Shown piece after piece: positions 17,523 through 26,936 of a DNA stretch of 64,000 nt (the first letter of the stretch is position 1; each line of letters begins with the position of its first letter). The notes beneath the pieces were generated by a model. The model was not told the DNA's origin, ran no database searches, and saw only the letters and a list, made by a program, of their open reading frames with translations. The stretch lies in NCBI GenBank assembly GCA_905160935.1, contig CAJHZI010000266.1:372001-436000 (forward strand), written 5' to 3'. The DNA is from Enchytraeus crypticus (taxonomy: Eukaryota; Annelida; Clitellata; Enchytraeida; Enchytraeidae). The position numbers and the translations under genes were made by a program.

Positions 17523-18731
17523 TTATTGAATTTTGCGTATAATGTTTCTTAGTTGTTTCTTAGTTATTATTCCTTTATTGAATAAAATATCTAAAATAGC
17601 ATTAATTTCATTAAACATACTTTTATTTCCAGCTGAATATTCTCCAATCAATAGATTTAATCTTTCTTTTAAGGTATCTACATTATCTGATAGAATTATT
17701 GTATTTAGTCCATTACCAATTACTTGAACATCTTTATCCAATTCATTCAATCTATTTAGTTTTTTAAGCACGCTGTGTAACTTTTTACCTATTGTTTGAT
17801 GTTGCCTGTAATCTAATCCCGAATCAATGCATATTGTTAAATAACTATTTAAATCTGTATCTAATATTCTTTCATCTAAATTGGGATTAACTCTATTCAA
17901 CAATAACTCTAAACCTTGTGTAAGAATATGTTCTTTATCTGCAATTTTAATTTTGTTATCTTTGAATAGAACATTGTAGTTACCAAATTTTACAGTATCA
18001 GGATCATTTTCTTCGTAATATAAGATAGGTGAAACAGTTACGATTCCATATTTACCTTTATTATTTATTCCAGGATTTCTTTTCATTAAACTAACCATTA
18101 CTTCTTTATACATTTTATTATCACTTGGGCTTTCCTGAAATACAGAATCTGTGTAAGTAGGTAATTGTACATCTTCTTCTTCATGTTCTGAGGTTTTAAT
18201 TTTTTCTTGTATCCCATAATATTGTACGAGTGTTCTTAGATCATCATCATCGAGATGATTTAAAGGTTCTAGTGTTTTTCTGTCTTGTTCATTAAGATTC
18301 TGTATACCATCAGGATGCATAATTTTCTTTACTAATTCTGGATAGTTATTTAATTTGTTAATTAATTCTGCTAATAATGGTTGTTTAGCTATTGAGCTGA
18401 TAATATCTAAACCTTGTTGTCTAGTTTCTTCCTTACATCTCACTAAACCTCTAATAATATCTGCAAGTAATCGTGATGATCTATCATGTTTACCTTGTAA
18501 ATCTGTTAACAATTGTTGAAACAAATCATCCGTTCTTGTAATCTGCTTACTGATTGCTAACTGTTGTGTATCTGTAATAGGTTTGTATATTTCTTTTAGC
18601 TCTGTTTGTACATTTTGTTTAGCAATAACTTCATCATCAAATCTTTTCCTTAATTTTCTATTCTGAGTTGATACTTTCTTGAGCAATTCTTGATTTTCTC
18701 CATTCATCAACTCTTCTTTAAACCTACTCAT
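17523..18731 (-). CDS. Coiled-coil virion-module protein (402 aa)
   Basis: Long charged helices fill residues 1-120 and 290-402. The middle has NLNEQDRKTLEPL, matching NLNESDRENLDLL of the element A protein at 2735-3595, and both end in a similar helix pair (AILDILFNKGIITK). A beta-rich insert near 225-285 is absent from A, and the AT-hook of A is absent here. It lies between integrase and minor capsid genes. The function is not recognised. Confidence 0.75.
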   Translation of the reverse strand: MSRFKEELMNGENQELLKKVSTQNRKLRKRFDDEVIAKQNVQTELKEIYKPITDTQQLAISKQITRTDDLFQQLLTDLQGKHDRSSRLLADIIRGLVRCKEETRQQGLDIISSIAKQPLLAELINKLNNYPELVKKIMHPDGIQNLNEQDRKTLEPLNHLDDDDLRTLVQYYGIQEKIKTSEHEEEDVQLPTYTDSVFQESPSDNKMYKEVMVSLMKRNPGINNKGKYGIVTVSPILYYEENDPDTVKFGNYNVLFKDNKIKIADKEHILTQGLELLLNRVNPNLDERILDTDLNSYLTICIDSGLDYRQHQTIGKKLHSVLKKLNRLNELDKDVQVIGNGLNTIILSDNVDTLKERLNLLIGEYSAGNKSMFNEINAILDILFNKGIITKKQLRNIIRKIQ

Positions 18732-18748
18732 TTATTAACTATATTTTT

Positions 18749-19540
18749 TTAAAATGATGATAAATTCAATTCTTGCTTGTAGAAAGATCCGATAATATCT
18801 TCTCCGTTTAAATCTTTTATTTTATATGTTATTGGAGATGTATTGATAATTTTAGATACAGTGAATATTTCTTCAGTCCAATTTGTTTCGTAACCTTTTG
18901 AAAATAATTTTTTATATTTATAAATTCTAACTCTATCACCTATTTTAAATTTTGGTTTCTCTTTAGTAGGTTGTGGTATGTAATTAATTTTGTGTTCATT
19001 TTCCAACTTTGATCCTTCAGTTGGAGTCATTTTAATTGCAGAATGAATTGTATTATTATATTCATGAATCAGTTTAGGTAAAGCATCTAAATATTTATTA
19101 CTTCCTGTTTCAGTAAAATATCTCCACATCTTTTCTTTAATAGTTCTATTAAATCTTTCAATAACAACAGCTTTACCTTCATTGAACGTTTGATATAACT
19201 CTATTTCATTATCAGTTAAGAATTTCTTAAATTCTTTGTTAATAAATTCCTTTCCTGCATCAGTCCATAATTTTTTAGGTTTTCTTTCTTTGAATAATTG
19301 TTGAAATAATTCAATCATTTGTTTACCTGTCTTAACTTTTATCGGTATTGCCCAACCAAATTTAGAGAATACATCTATTACAGTGAGAATGTAATTGAAT
19401 CCTTTATTTTGCTTTGCGTATTGTCTCATATCAACTAAATCTGCTGACCATATATCATCTATATTATACACTATAACTTTTCTTCGTTTAAATTTCTTTA
19501 TTATGGGTTTGTGTAATTCTTTAGCTTCTTCGATTTTGTT
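18749..19540 (-). CDS. Retroviral-type (rve) integrase without chromodomain, in -1 frame of PLA2
   Basis: Catalytic residues: Asp in SADLVDM, Asp in WTDAGKEF, Glu in VIERFNR, with 33 residues between the last two as in element A. An SH3-like segment (FKIGDRVRIYKYKKLFSKGY) follows, and the protein ends soon after; the chromodomain of A is missing. The conserved N-terminal ELHKPI motif lies upstream of the first possible start (GTG at 19471), with no ATG and no TAAATG before it. The frame is the -1 frame of the PLA2 gene and is open from the slip site at 19540-19546. Confidence 0.9.
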   Translation of the reverse strand, partial: NKIEEAKELHKPIIKKFKRRKVIVYNIDDIWSADLVDMRQYAKQNKGFNYILTVIDVFSKFGWAIPIKVKTGKQMIELFQQLFKERKPKKLWTDAGKEFINKEFKKFLTDNEIELYQTFNEGKAVVIERFNRTIKEKMWRYFTETGSNKYLDALPKLIHEYNNTIHSAIKMTPTEGSKLENEHKINYIPQPTKEKPKFKIGDRVRIYKYKKLFSKGYETNWTEEIFTVSKIINTSPITYKIKDLNGEDIIGSFYKQELNLSSF

Positions 19541-20048
19541 TTTTTTAATGTTCCTAAACCTAATTTATATTTTGTGGCTATAATCGGTTTGATAACTGCT
19601 TTACCTAATTTTTCATTAAAATTCAAATCTTTAAGATTATCAAGTTCTTGTAACATCTTCTTATCTGCTTCATGCCTAGTTCCCTTTCCTAAATCAGAAT
19701 CTCTATAAGCTAAATCATGTTTTAAACAAACTTCATCAACTTTATTTATAGGCTTTGACCATTCTTTTGGTGTGTCATCAGGATTTAATCTTTCCTCTAG
19801 CTTTGTATTTGGACCGCAGAATGAATACTTTTTACCTTTCAGAGTTCTAAGATGAACTTCAGTAGGTATTTTAGAAATTACAGATGAAACTATATCCCTC
19901 CAGTTTTAGACTTTGATATAAATCTATTCTTTTTAGATCCACAAACTTCACATATACCTTTAAGTATTGGTTTATTATTTTTAGTTATGGATTCAATTAA
20001 GTCTAAAGTTAAAGTCTTACTTTTACATTTAAGACAATATATTTCCAT
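19501..20048 (-). pseudogene. Zinc-ribbon phospholipase A2 gene with one-base deletion
   Basis: The first frame starts at 20048 in CTAAATGG, encodes the zinc ribbon (YCLKCK...CEVCG) and stops at 19890-19892 right after a GGG run (19898-19896). The next frame then carries the PLA2 domain (YSFCGPNTK, then VCLKHDLAY with the His-Asp pair) to the TAA at 19501. One lost G explains it. The fusion is the same as at 6133-6663, so the ancestral gene was whole. A sequencing error in the run is possible. Confidence 0.8.
19540..19546 (-). promoter_or_regulatory. Candidate -1 frameshift slip site A AAA AAA, PLA2 to integrase
   Basis: On the minus strand the PLA2 codons TTA AAA AAA ACA create an in-phase A AAA AAA heptamer about 45 nt before the PLA2 stop (19503-19501). 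Slipping back one base enters the open integrase frame. I do not see a strong hairpin 5-9 nt downstream, unlike element A, so efficiency is uncertain. Confidence 0.55.
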
Positions 20049-20063
20049 TTAGTGGAATGAAAA

Positions 20064-20357
20064 TTAATTCAATTGAATATAAGATGAGCAGTTTGGAATA
20101 TATCCAGAAATCTCAGCGTATGTGTATTTAGAATTTTTTCTAACGGTGAATAAAAATTTATTTTTTGGGGAATTTAGAGAAATATATGAAGCTATTAGTT
20201 TAGTGGCAAACATTTCAAATTTTTCATCATTAGAGATGTGTGTACATGTGATAATATAAGTATCTCCAAATTTAGTATTTTTTATCGGTTTATATCCGAC
20301 CACAAAATAAGATTGATCAATTTGTAAATCGGCAAGCTTCAGAAGTTGTGCGTCCAT
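20064..20357 (-). CDS. Small OB-fold-like protein, putative ssDNA-binding (97 aa)
   Basis: Homologue of 7681-8025: LADLQIDQSYFVVGYKPIK followed by NTKFGDTYIIT aligns with LKVEDKYIVMGLKPIH...TKFGKSYIL. Beta-rich throughout. It lies between ATPase and PLA2 and starts in CTAATAAATGG. A role in replication is inferred from the fold-like pattern only. Confidence 0.65.
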   Translation of the reverse strand: MDAQLLKLADLQIDQSYFVVGYKPIKNTKFGDTYIITCTHISNDEKFEMFATKLIASYISLNSPKNKFLFTVRKNSKYTYAEISGYIPNCSSYIQLN

Positions 20358-20372
20358 TTATTAGCTGAAAGA

Positions 20373-21296
20373 TTATATGAAAGCTTTTTCATGACGCTTC
20401 GATTTAATATGTTTAGCATGACTAGAACTTAACATTGTTAGGTTGCAAGCTCTACAAGTTTTTGTAGCTCTACGTATTCTATCTATAGGTTGTGATACTA
20501 TATTTTCAACTAACTGTACAGGTTTTTCAAGTTCTAATTTAAATCTATATTTTTCATTGATATTTGTTTTTGATTTATCTATAACTAAATATCCATATTT
20601 CTTAGACCATGCTTGTTCACACAACTGTCTAAATTTATTAATATCTTTAAAATCAACGCTTGCTCCAGAATCTCTATATAGATTATCGGTGTCCCCGGGA
20701 TCTAGATTGAATAATATTAGGAAATTAGAATTTGATCTAATAGTATGTCTTGGTAAATGATAATAATTTTGAGAAATGTATATGCAATCGATATTATTAT
20801 GTCTACTTCTGGTAAAAAATGCTCCAGGTGCCGATTGATTCTTATCTGTCATAATATCGTCAAATATTATTAGATTCTTGTCCTGTTTATCAAACTCTTT
20901 AGGATCTGGAATATCGGATGGATCTTCATAATATTCGCAAGATATATCTCCTTTCTCCTCATCTTCTAAGTCATATGCAAGTCCTGCCGCTATAACTTCC
21001 GGCTTTTCATCGCGTTCATTAATCATAGAATTATGCATTAGGATTTCTGTTATATCAGACTTAGGTAATTTATTATCAAAGCCGGCTTTTAGTATTTGAT
21101 ATTCTGGTTGATGGAGGGATCTTCCGAATACATATAGTTTATTATAATCTAACATATCTTCCTGAAGTAGCATCCGCATAAGTAAAGCCGTTTTTCCGGA
21201 ACCCGATTGACCGATTATTAAGCATCGGAATGACTCCGGAAATATATCGGAATGCTTCTTACTCTTCTTCGATATCCAATAATACTTCGCTTCCAT
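20373..21296 (-). CDS. FtsK/HerA-type packaging ATPase with C-terminal zinc finger (307 aa)
   Basis: Walker A GQSGSGKT is at residues 29-36 and Walker B NLIIFDDIM at 141-149, followed by the FTRSRHNN helix also seen in element A. The last 30 residues form a U1/matrin-type C2H2 finger (CRACNLTMLSSSHAKHIKSK, then RH), absent from the A enzyme. A nucleic acid or partner contact is plausible. The start lies in GATAAATGG. It is divergent from the lectin-like gene. Confidence 0.93.
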   Translation of the reverse strand: MEAKYYWISKKSKKHSDIFPESFRCLIIGQSGSGKTALLMRMLLQEDMLDYNKLYVFGRSLHQPEYQILKAGFDNKLPKSDITEILMHNSMINERDEKPEVIAAGLAYDLEDEEKGDISCEYYEDPSDIPDPKEFDKQDKNLIIFDDIMTDKNQSAPGAFFTRSRHNNIDCIYISQNYYHLPRHTIRSNSNFLILFNLDPGDTDNLYRDSGASVDFKDINKFRQLCEQAWSKKYGYLVIDKSKTNINEKYRFKLELEKPVQLVENIVSQPIDRIRRATKTCRACNLTMLSSSHAKHIKSKRHEKAFI

Positions 21297-21349
21297 TTAT
21301 CTGTATAAACTCCACTCAAAAATATTTCAATAAAATATTTACCTATTAA

Positions 21350-21595
21350 ATGAAAGTAGAGTTTGGAAAGCAAAATATATTTGGTTCAAGATTTAGTGGT
21401 GGATCAGGATTTACACCTCATAAATTTACAGAACCTCCAGTTGTTATTTGTCAGTTAGTAAGATCAGCTCGATATGGTCAGGATTGGGCTCTGCATATTA
21501 ACCCGTGTAATATTACAAAGGATGGTTTTCAATATTTTGTAGAAGGTCATTATAAACCTGGAGATCAATGTCACTGGATAGCTATTGGTAATTAG
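21350..21595 (+). CDS. H-type-lectin-like protein (81 aa)
   Basis: The chain has the H-type lectin pattern: F.EPPVV near residue 27, then alternating strands, N.TKDGF near 53-59 and the closing CHWIAIGN. H-type lectins (as in snail agglutinins) bind GalNAc-type sugars as trimers. It is shorter than a usual 100-residue domain at the N-terminus and has no signal peptide. It is one of only two B genes on the plus strand and starts in ATTAAATG, the late-type motif, so it is probably expressed with the virion genes. A sugar-binding attachment factor is a reasonable guess. The call rests on pattern, not on a search. Confidence 0.65.
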   Translation: MKVEFGKQNIFGSRFSGGSGFTPHKFTEPPVVICQLVRSARYGQDWALHINPCNITKDGFQYFVEGHYKPGDQCHWIAIGN

Positions 21596-21634
21596 TATAT
21601 CTTTACCTGCTGTTAAAAGTTATCTTAAAACATC

Positions 21635-21730
21635 TATCATAATAATATCATAATAATAATAAAATAATAAAAATAATAATATTATAATGAATAATAATAA
21701 TAATAATAATAATAAAGAATAATAATCGAT
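21635..21730. repeat. (AAT)n microsatellite
   Basis: Imperfect then perfect AAT/ATA repeats fill the convergent gap between the lectin-like gene and the Cys-rich gene. Confidence 0.9.
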
Positions 21731-21774
21731 GTCACTAAATAACTATTAATGATTAGTATATCATAACCTAGTTG

Positions 21775-22368
21775 TTAAAAGTCATCATCATATCTCCTTA
21801 AAAATCTAACACCACCACAGTCACCACCACAGTCACCACCACAGTATATACATAGCTCAGAGCATATCATATCACAGTCACCACCACAGTATCTACATAC
21901 TTCTTCTGCTTCTGTATTGTTCTTATAACATCCACATATGACTAAATCTTTACCACACTTTTCACATATTAACTTTTTTGTATTTCTTAATTTAGCATAT
22001 ATGGAGTCCGTAAAAGGCACATGAGCAATAAGAACTAAAGTACCCTCATCAAGTCTATTAAAATCTATGCCATCAAGCAGTATATGTTCGATTATTTTAA
22101 AATCATCATCATCATAATCATCATCTCCAAACTTAATACCCTTCATCCTTGATAATTCAAAGCACAAATTATCGATCAATACGTAAGTATCATCAGTAAT
22201 GTTACTAAACTTAATTCCTCTGCAGAGTGTAGCTTCCAAACATTTTAAAACTGGTGATTTAAGAAACAATAATTTTTCAAAAGGTCCCATACCCTCTAAT
22301 TTTTCTAAAGTTGTATCTAGCACCTTTCTCAAAGCCATATCTTGTAGTCGATTCATTGTTCCTTTCAT
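21775..22368 (-). CDS. Cys-rich protein with CGGDC repeats (197 aa)
   Basis: The first 130 residues are helical with an acidic patch (DDDYDDDDF). The last 65 hold CEKCGKDLVICGC, then CRYCGGDCDMICSELCIYCGGDCGGDCGG, a likely zinc-binding tail. The final CGGDC copies come from a 12-bp tandem duplication (TCACCACCACAG on the plus strand). No family recognised and no counterpart in element A. The start lies in CTAATAAATG, overlapping the end of the upstream zinc-finger gene by 4 bases. Probably an accessory, host-interaction gene. Confidence 0.7.
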   Translation of the reverse strand: MKGTMNRLQDMALRKVLDTTLEKLEGMGPFEKLLFLKSPVLKCLEATLCRGIKFSNITDDTYVLIDNLCFELSRMKGIKFGDDDYDDDDFKIIEHILLDGIDFNRLDEGTLVLIAHVPFTDSIYAKLRNTKKLICEKCGKDLVICGCYKNNTEAEEVCRYCGGDCDMICSELCIYCGGDCGGDCGGVRFLRRYDDDF

Positions 22369-22589
22369 TTATTAGAGGATTCTATATATGAAAGAAAATT
22401 TTTCAAATGTAGTTTTGTTTTAATATGATCTGAGTAATTGTATAGTGTCATGGTTTTATCACATATTTCACAGTAATACTTTTTAGCAGCATATTTTTTA
22501 TAAGCTTTTAACTTTGCTTCGTTTCTCTCTTCCTCTGTGTCATACTTTTTAACTCTTCTAATTAAATCACCTGTTAGGCGATCACTCAT
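22365..22589 (-). CDS. U1-type zinc-finger protein (74 aa)
   Basis: A basic helix (residues 10-38) precedes one finger, YCEICDKTMTLYNYSDHIKT followed by KLH, of the same U1/matrin type as at the end of the element B ATPase. Short basic-helix-plus-finger proteins of this kind are frequent in Polintons; the role is unknown. The start lies in CTAAATAAATG, 32 bp after the polymerase stop. Confidence 0.75.
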   Translation of the reverse strand: MSDRLTGDLIRRVKKYDTEEERNEAKLKAYKKYAAKKYYCEICDKTMTLYNYSDHIKTKLHLKNFLSYIESSNK

Positions 22590-22621
22590 TTATTTAGTAA
22601 TTAAATTATTAAAATTAAAAC

Positions 22622-25600
22622 TCAATATCCATATGGTAATGTGTATATTTCATTATCACTTATTCTAACTATACGTCTTTTATCAAATTGAAATCCCCAT
22701 TGCTTTAATAAATCTTTTGTAAATATCTGACTATTTTTAATAGTAAATTGAGTATATTTAATATTCACATTAGAAATACTACCTTTAATAAGATCTACTC
22801 TAGCTTGATGATTCATCTTATTCTCAGTTTCAGATGTTACTCTGAATCCTTTAACTTTTCCTTTGTATTTTCCATCATCTAATATATACCCATAATCTTT
22901 TGATTGAGCACAAGCCCAAAATTCAATGTACTTACCTTTCAATTCATCTGTCCATTCTCCTAAGGAATCCCCTATGTATTGCTCAAATATGTACTTATTA
23001 GTTTCATCTTCAATGTAAACAACGCTATCTGTATCCATGTAGCATACACTCTTTCCCAATCTATCAATCATATCATATAATCTTAATCTAGCCCAGGCTG
23101 AAGTAAAGCATGCGATGTAAATATTAGTATTATAACTTGTTTTTACGAATTGATCTTTAGTTTCATAGGATGCATAAACTATGGAATCATTTAAGAATGA
23201 TAGAGACAAGCTTTCTATTTTATCATTCAGTACAATTTGATAGAATTCTACCTCGTTATCTATATATTTATTTTTTGTCTATGTTTAGGTACTTGACCAA
23301 ATTTACCCCATAATGAATTTAAACATATTTTAGCTATAAATCTTAAGCCTGGATTATATTCTAACTTACCTAATTCAATACCCAAGTCCCGGGCTTTTTG
23401 TCTGTACTCTTCTTCAGAACAATCAAATTTACTGCTTTCTAGTTTAATTTTCAAGAACTTTTTTATATACCCTTTGAACAAATTATTACTAGCGCTCTCA
23501 AAATGTTGTACCTCATAAATGCGTTCAATCTTATAGCCTTTTTCTAGAGCCTTCTCAATTTCATTAGTACACCAAATCCCTGTAATAGCTCTTTCATCAT
23601 CTGTATGAAAGCATTCTCCATTTCTAATATTGTAACATTCACTACAGTTTTGCTTCATAAATTTTCTAACAGATATACATTCTGCGCACTTTTTACCTTT
23701 ACAGTCTGATTTACATTTTACAGGTTTTTGATGAATGCATTTTAAATCTATTCTATTCATGCATGTTCTACATAACCCAAATAATAGTTTATGAGCTTGT
23801 TTAGTTTTCTGCTTGTAAGGTAGTACAGGTTGATATAAATTTCGTGGAGGTATAACTTTACAATATATAAAACCAAACCAATTGTAATCATATTTTTGAG
23901 GTTTAAGGATTCTAGTAGGATGACCAGTAGGATATTTATCGTAATACATAACTGTAGGATACAAACTTACTACATCTATATATCTTCCTTTTTGTTCAGT
24001 ATTTGCTTTACAATCATGAAGTAGCTTTATTGGTTCACATCTACCACCAAAGAAACTATCTCTTATGTTTGGGGGCTCAATTAAATCATACTCACTTAAA
24101 GATATGTTTTTCATTTCAGCTTTATTATCAAATTCATGTTCCCAAATAGTTTCTAAATTATATCCAGCTTCTCGTATTGCTTTATCAATTCTGCAAGTTT
24201 TTTCATATAATTTATACATATATTCACCTGATACTTTATTCATTGTTAATTCATTGTAACAGTTAGGACATCCGTGAAAGTAGCATCCGTGAAACTGATA
24301 TATTGTATTAGTCTCTGCACAAAAACCATCTACTTTTAGTTTCTGAGCGTTATTTACTACAATGCAATGTTCCCCTCCATTACAAGCATGTTTAATATTT
24401 ATATTTTGCTTTAAAGATTCATGTTTAAGCCATTTTATAGATTTTATAGAGTAATTATCGGTTTCAAGCTCATTTATAACACCAATAGTATCTTGGGGTA
24501 AGAACTCATTTCTAAAAATAGCTTGACAAACAGAAGCTATCGTCATGTACTGAAATGGATCTATTTGGGATTCCTGTAGAAATAGTTCCCTTAAACTTAA
24601 ACAACCCCTTCTTAGTATATCTACATCAGATTTACAGTATTTATACATTTCTTTCTTAAAGTCAAAGGTCTGACCTTTAACAGTTTCATACCACTTATCA
24701 AACACTTCTTTATCTTTCTTAACCATTTGTTCATAGCCATAGTATTTCTTATCAGGATATTTTCCAGTGTAGTTTTGATTTTCTTCTTTATTAAATTCAT
24801 GTGGAAAGTACCCTTTAGCCAATTCTACTAATCCAAAGGTTTCAGGAAAATCTCTCAAAGGTTGCATTGTAAAGGATAAGCTATCTATAAATCTTATGTT
24901 ATAACCTCTTTTCACCTCAAGTTGCAGTATTTTTTGTCCGTTATATATTACATTTGGTTTTGCAACTTGTGTATGAGATATGAGCCATTCTTGTACAAAT
25001 TGAAAATCGTAACCTTTTCCATAGTGAGCTATAACAGTATAATCTTTATGCTTTTTAGTAAACACCCATGTACAAAAATCATCGGCGTTATAAAATTTAA
25101 ACTCGTTTCCATTAAAATACTGAGCTATACAGTAATTTACTATATGTTTTCCATTACTATCTAAAGTAGTTTCGAAATCATAGAATATGTACTTTTCGCT
25201 AGATTCCCTTAATTTCTTTTTTTGCATAAAACATTTATGTTCCCCAATATACCACTTTTTACAGTTTGAACAGAACTTTTCTCCACATTTATGATCCTCA
25301 GGTTTTCTATCTTTTACTTTGAAAAATTTATAGCAATTCTGACATACGTATGAATGTTCGATGCATTTTTTATTTTTGATATGATTATCGTAACATGATT
25401 GACTATAAAATACCTTTCCGCATGTTTTGCATTTAATTTTATTTTCTTCATTACATTGAGTAGGATTTTTACAAGCCTCACATTTCAGTTTTTCAGCTGC
25501 TTCCCATTTTCTAGCATTGGTTCCTAGAAAAGCTGGAAGTTTAGATATTACGCTGTAGTGGTTATTATTTAAAATTAAATAAATTTTTGTTGGTTTGGAT

Positions 25601-26634
25601 AAACCTGCGTATATCTGTCTAGTGTCCATACTGTATATTTGCACTTCTATATCTAGTTTTTCTTCTATTATCTTTATATCACTAAAATCATTTCCTGATT
25701 CCTTAATAGGAATAGAGTATATTCTGTGAAAAGCTTGAGCTAATACTGTTTGTAACTTCTTTTCACCTCCTTGACGTAAATATTTTACTTCATTGTCTGA
25801 AAATATACCTTCATTGATTTTGGTATGGATACCTTGTCTCCGGAAATTTATATTTCTTATTTCCTCAACAGTTAACTTATCTTTAAAAACTTCCTGTAGT
25901 TTATCTAGATTATAAGTTAAACCAACTAATATTGCTCTTACTAAGCATATTGTGTCAGTGTTCTTGATTTGAACTATACAATGTTTATCGTCGAGATTAG
26001 ATATAACATTCGGTCTTCCAGTTCCTTGAGGTAGTTCAATTGCAGTTAATTTAAAAGTTAATTCTTCAATATTCATATCATAGTAATCTATAAAGTAATT
26101 GGTCCATTCTGTAAGATTATTGACTACTTTATCTTTTGATAGTAAGCACGTATGGGGTTCCTTGCCTGAAGGTGTTTGAATACTAACTTGAATTCTTATG
26201 TTTTGGGGTAAATACTCTGTCATCTTTGCAACTAATTCAATTATTATTTTGTGTATATTGAACAAATTAGCTGTACCAGACACTTTCCAATGGGTTAGTG
26301 TTGTTCTGTACATTTCATTGTAGTATTCATATACTTTGCGTATAGAAAATTCATCATCGGAATCTTCAGTTTTAAACAGAGGTTTTAAGAAATGATACTT
26401 ATTATCAGGTTCTTCATCAGTTTTAAATTTTCTACTGGCTACTTTAGCAGCTTGTATAGCAACGTTTTTATATTTCTTTTTAAGTTCTTGATCAGGATTA
26501 GTGCTGTCTTTAGTATATGATTTCCATTCTTTGTCCGTTAATTTACGGGCTAAAATTATTTCCACTTGATTACGATCTAACTGTAAATTAGAAAATGGTT
26601 TTAGTTTATGGAGCTCTTCAATTGTTAGTACCAT
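22622..26634 (-). pseudogene. DNA polymerase B of element B, one-base deletion before motif C
   Basis: The N-terminal region resembles the OTU-like domain seen in other Polinton polymerases (CLVRAILVGL; NNHYSVI). Zinc fingers (about 380-470) follow, then exonuclease motifs FYDFETT (about 485), AHYGKGYDF and KSDVDIL (about 670), a nuclease-like insert with FHGCYFHGCPNC (about 790), motif A DVVSLYP (about 890) and motif B LNSLWGKFG (about 1110). The frame stops just after motif B. Motif C, YMDTDS, is in the next frame (22622 onward). The break coincides with a run of six A's (minus strand, 23276-23271). The whole is 4013 nt, one short of 1338 codons. The run is not in slip-site phase, so this looks like a mutation or sequencing error. 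The start lies in CTATAAATGG inside the TIR. Confidence 0.93.
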
Positions 26635-26930
26635 TTATAGTACACAAAATTATATGAAAGAAAAAATCTAGTACGCAAAATTACATTCACTCAAATATTA
26701 ATGAGCAACGTAAAGTAGTCCTATAATATTTGGGTCGATTTAAAAATTAATTTTTTCAAGATATTTGCTCGCGAGAAAAAATAAGGGTCAACTAGGCTCT
26801 AAAAATTGAGCCTTTAGTAGATACATGGTACCTTCAGGGGAGAAACTCTTAAAATCCTAATTTGAGTGAGCGTGGTGAGCGAAAATTAGGAGTTTTAGAG
26901 TTTGTGTACTGAAGGTACCATATATCTACT
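26506..26930. repeat. Element B right terminal inverted repeat (425 bp)
   Basis: Reverse complement of 10165-10589 apart from three mismatches. The last 115 bp (26816-26930) form the same foldback hairpin as the left end. The polymerase start (26634) lies within it. Confidence 0.95.
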
Positions 26931-26936
26931 TATAAC
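26931..26936. repeat. Target site duplication TATAAC, right copy
   Basis: Same six bases as 10159-10164. The continuation of the element A polymerase gene follows directly. Confidence 0.95.

Larger units (their letters stand above)
10165..26930. mobile_element. Polinton/Maverick element B, complete, 16,766 bp
   Basis: It is bounded by 425-bp terminal inverted repeats beginning AGTAGATATATGGTACC, with AG...CT ends, and flanked by TATAAC on both sides. It contains polymerase B, rve integrase, packaging ATPase, adenain-type protease, minor and major capsid proteins and accessory genes. It sits inside the polymerase gene of element A. The repeats differ at three positions by eye, so insertion is recent relative to host drift. 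Three genes carry one-base homopolymer deletions. Confidence 0.97.

Noticed and set aside
22622-23276. polB break in element B as a third frameshift signal
   Set aside because: The A6 run is read CAA AAA ATA, so no X XXY YYZ heptamer is in phase, and the shift would interrupt an enzyme between motifs B and C. A one-base deletion is simpler.
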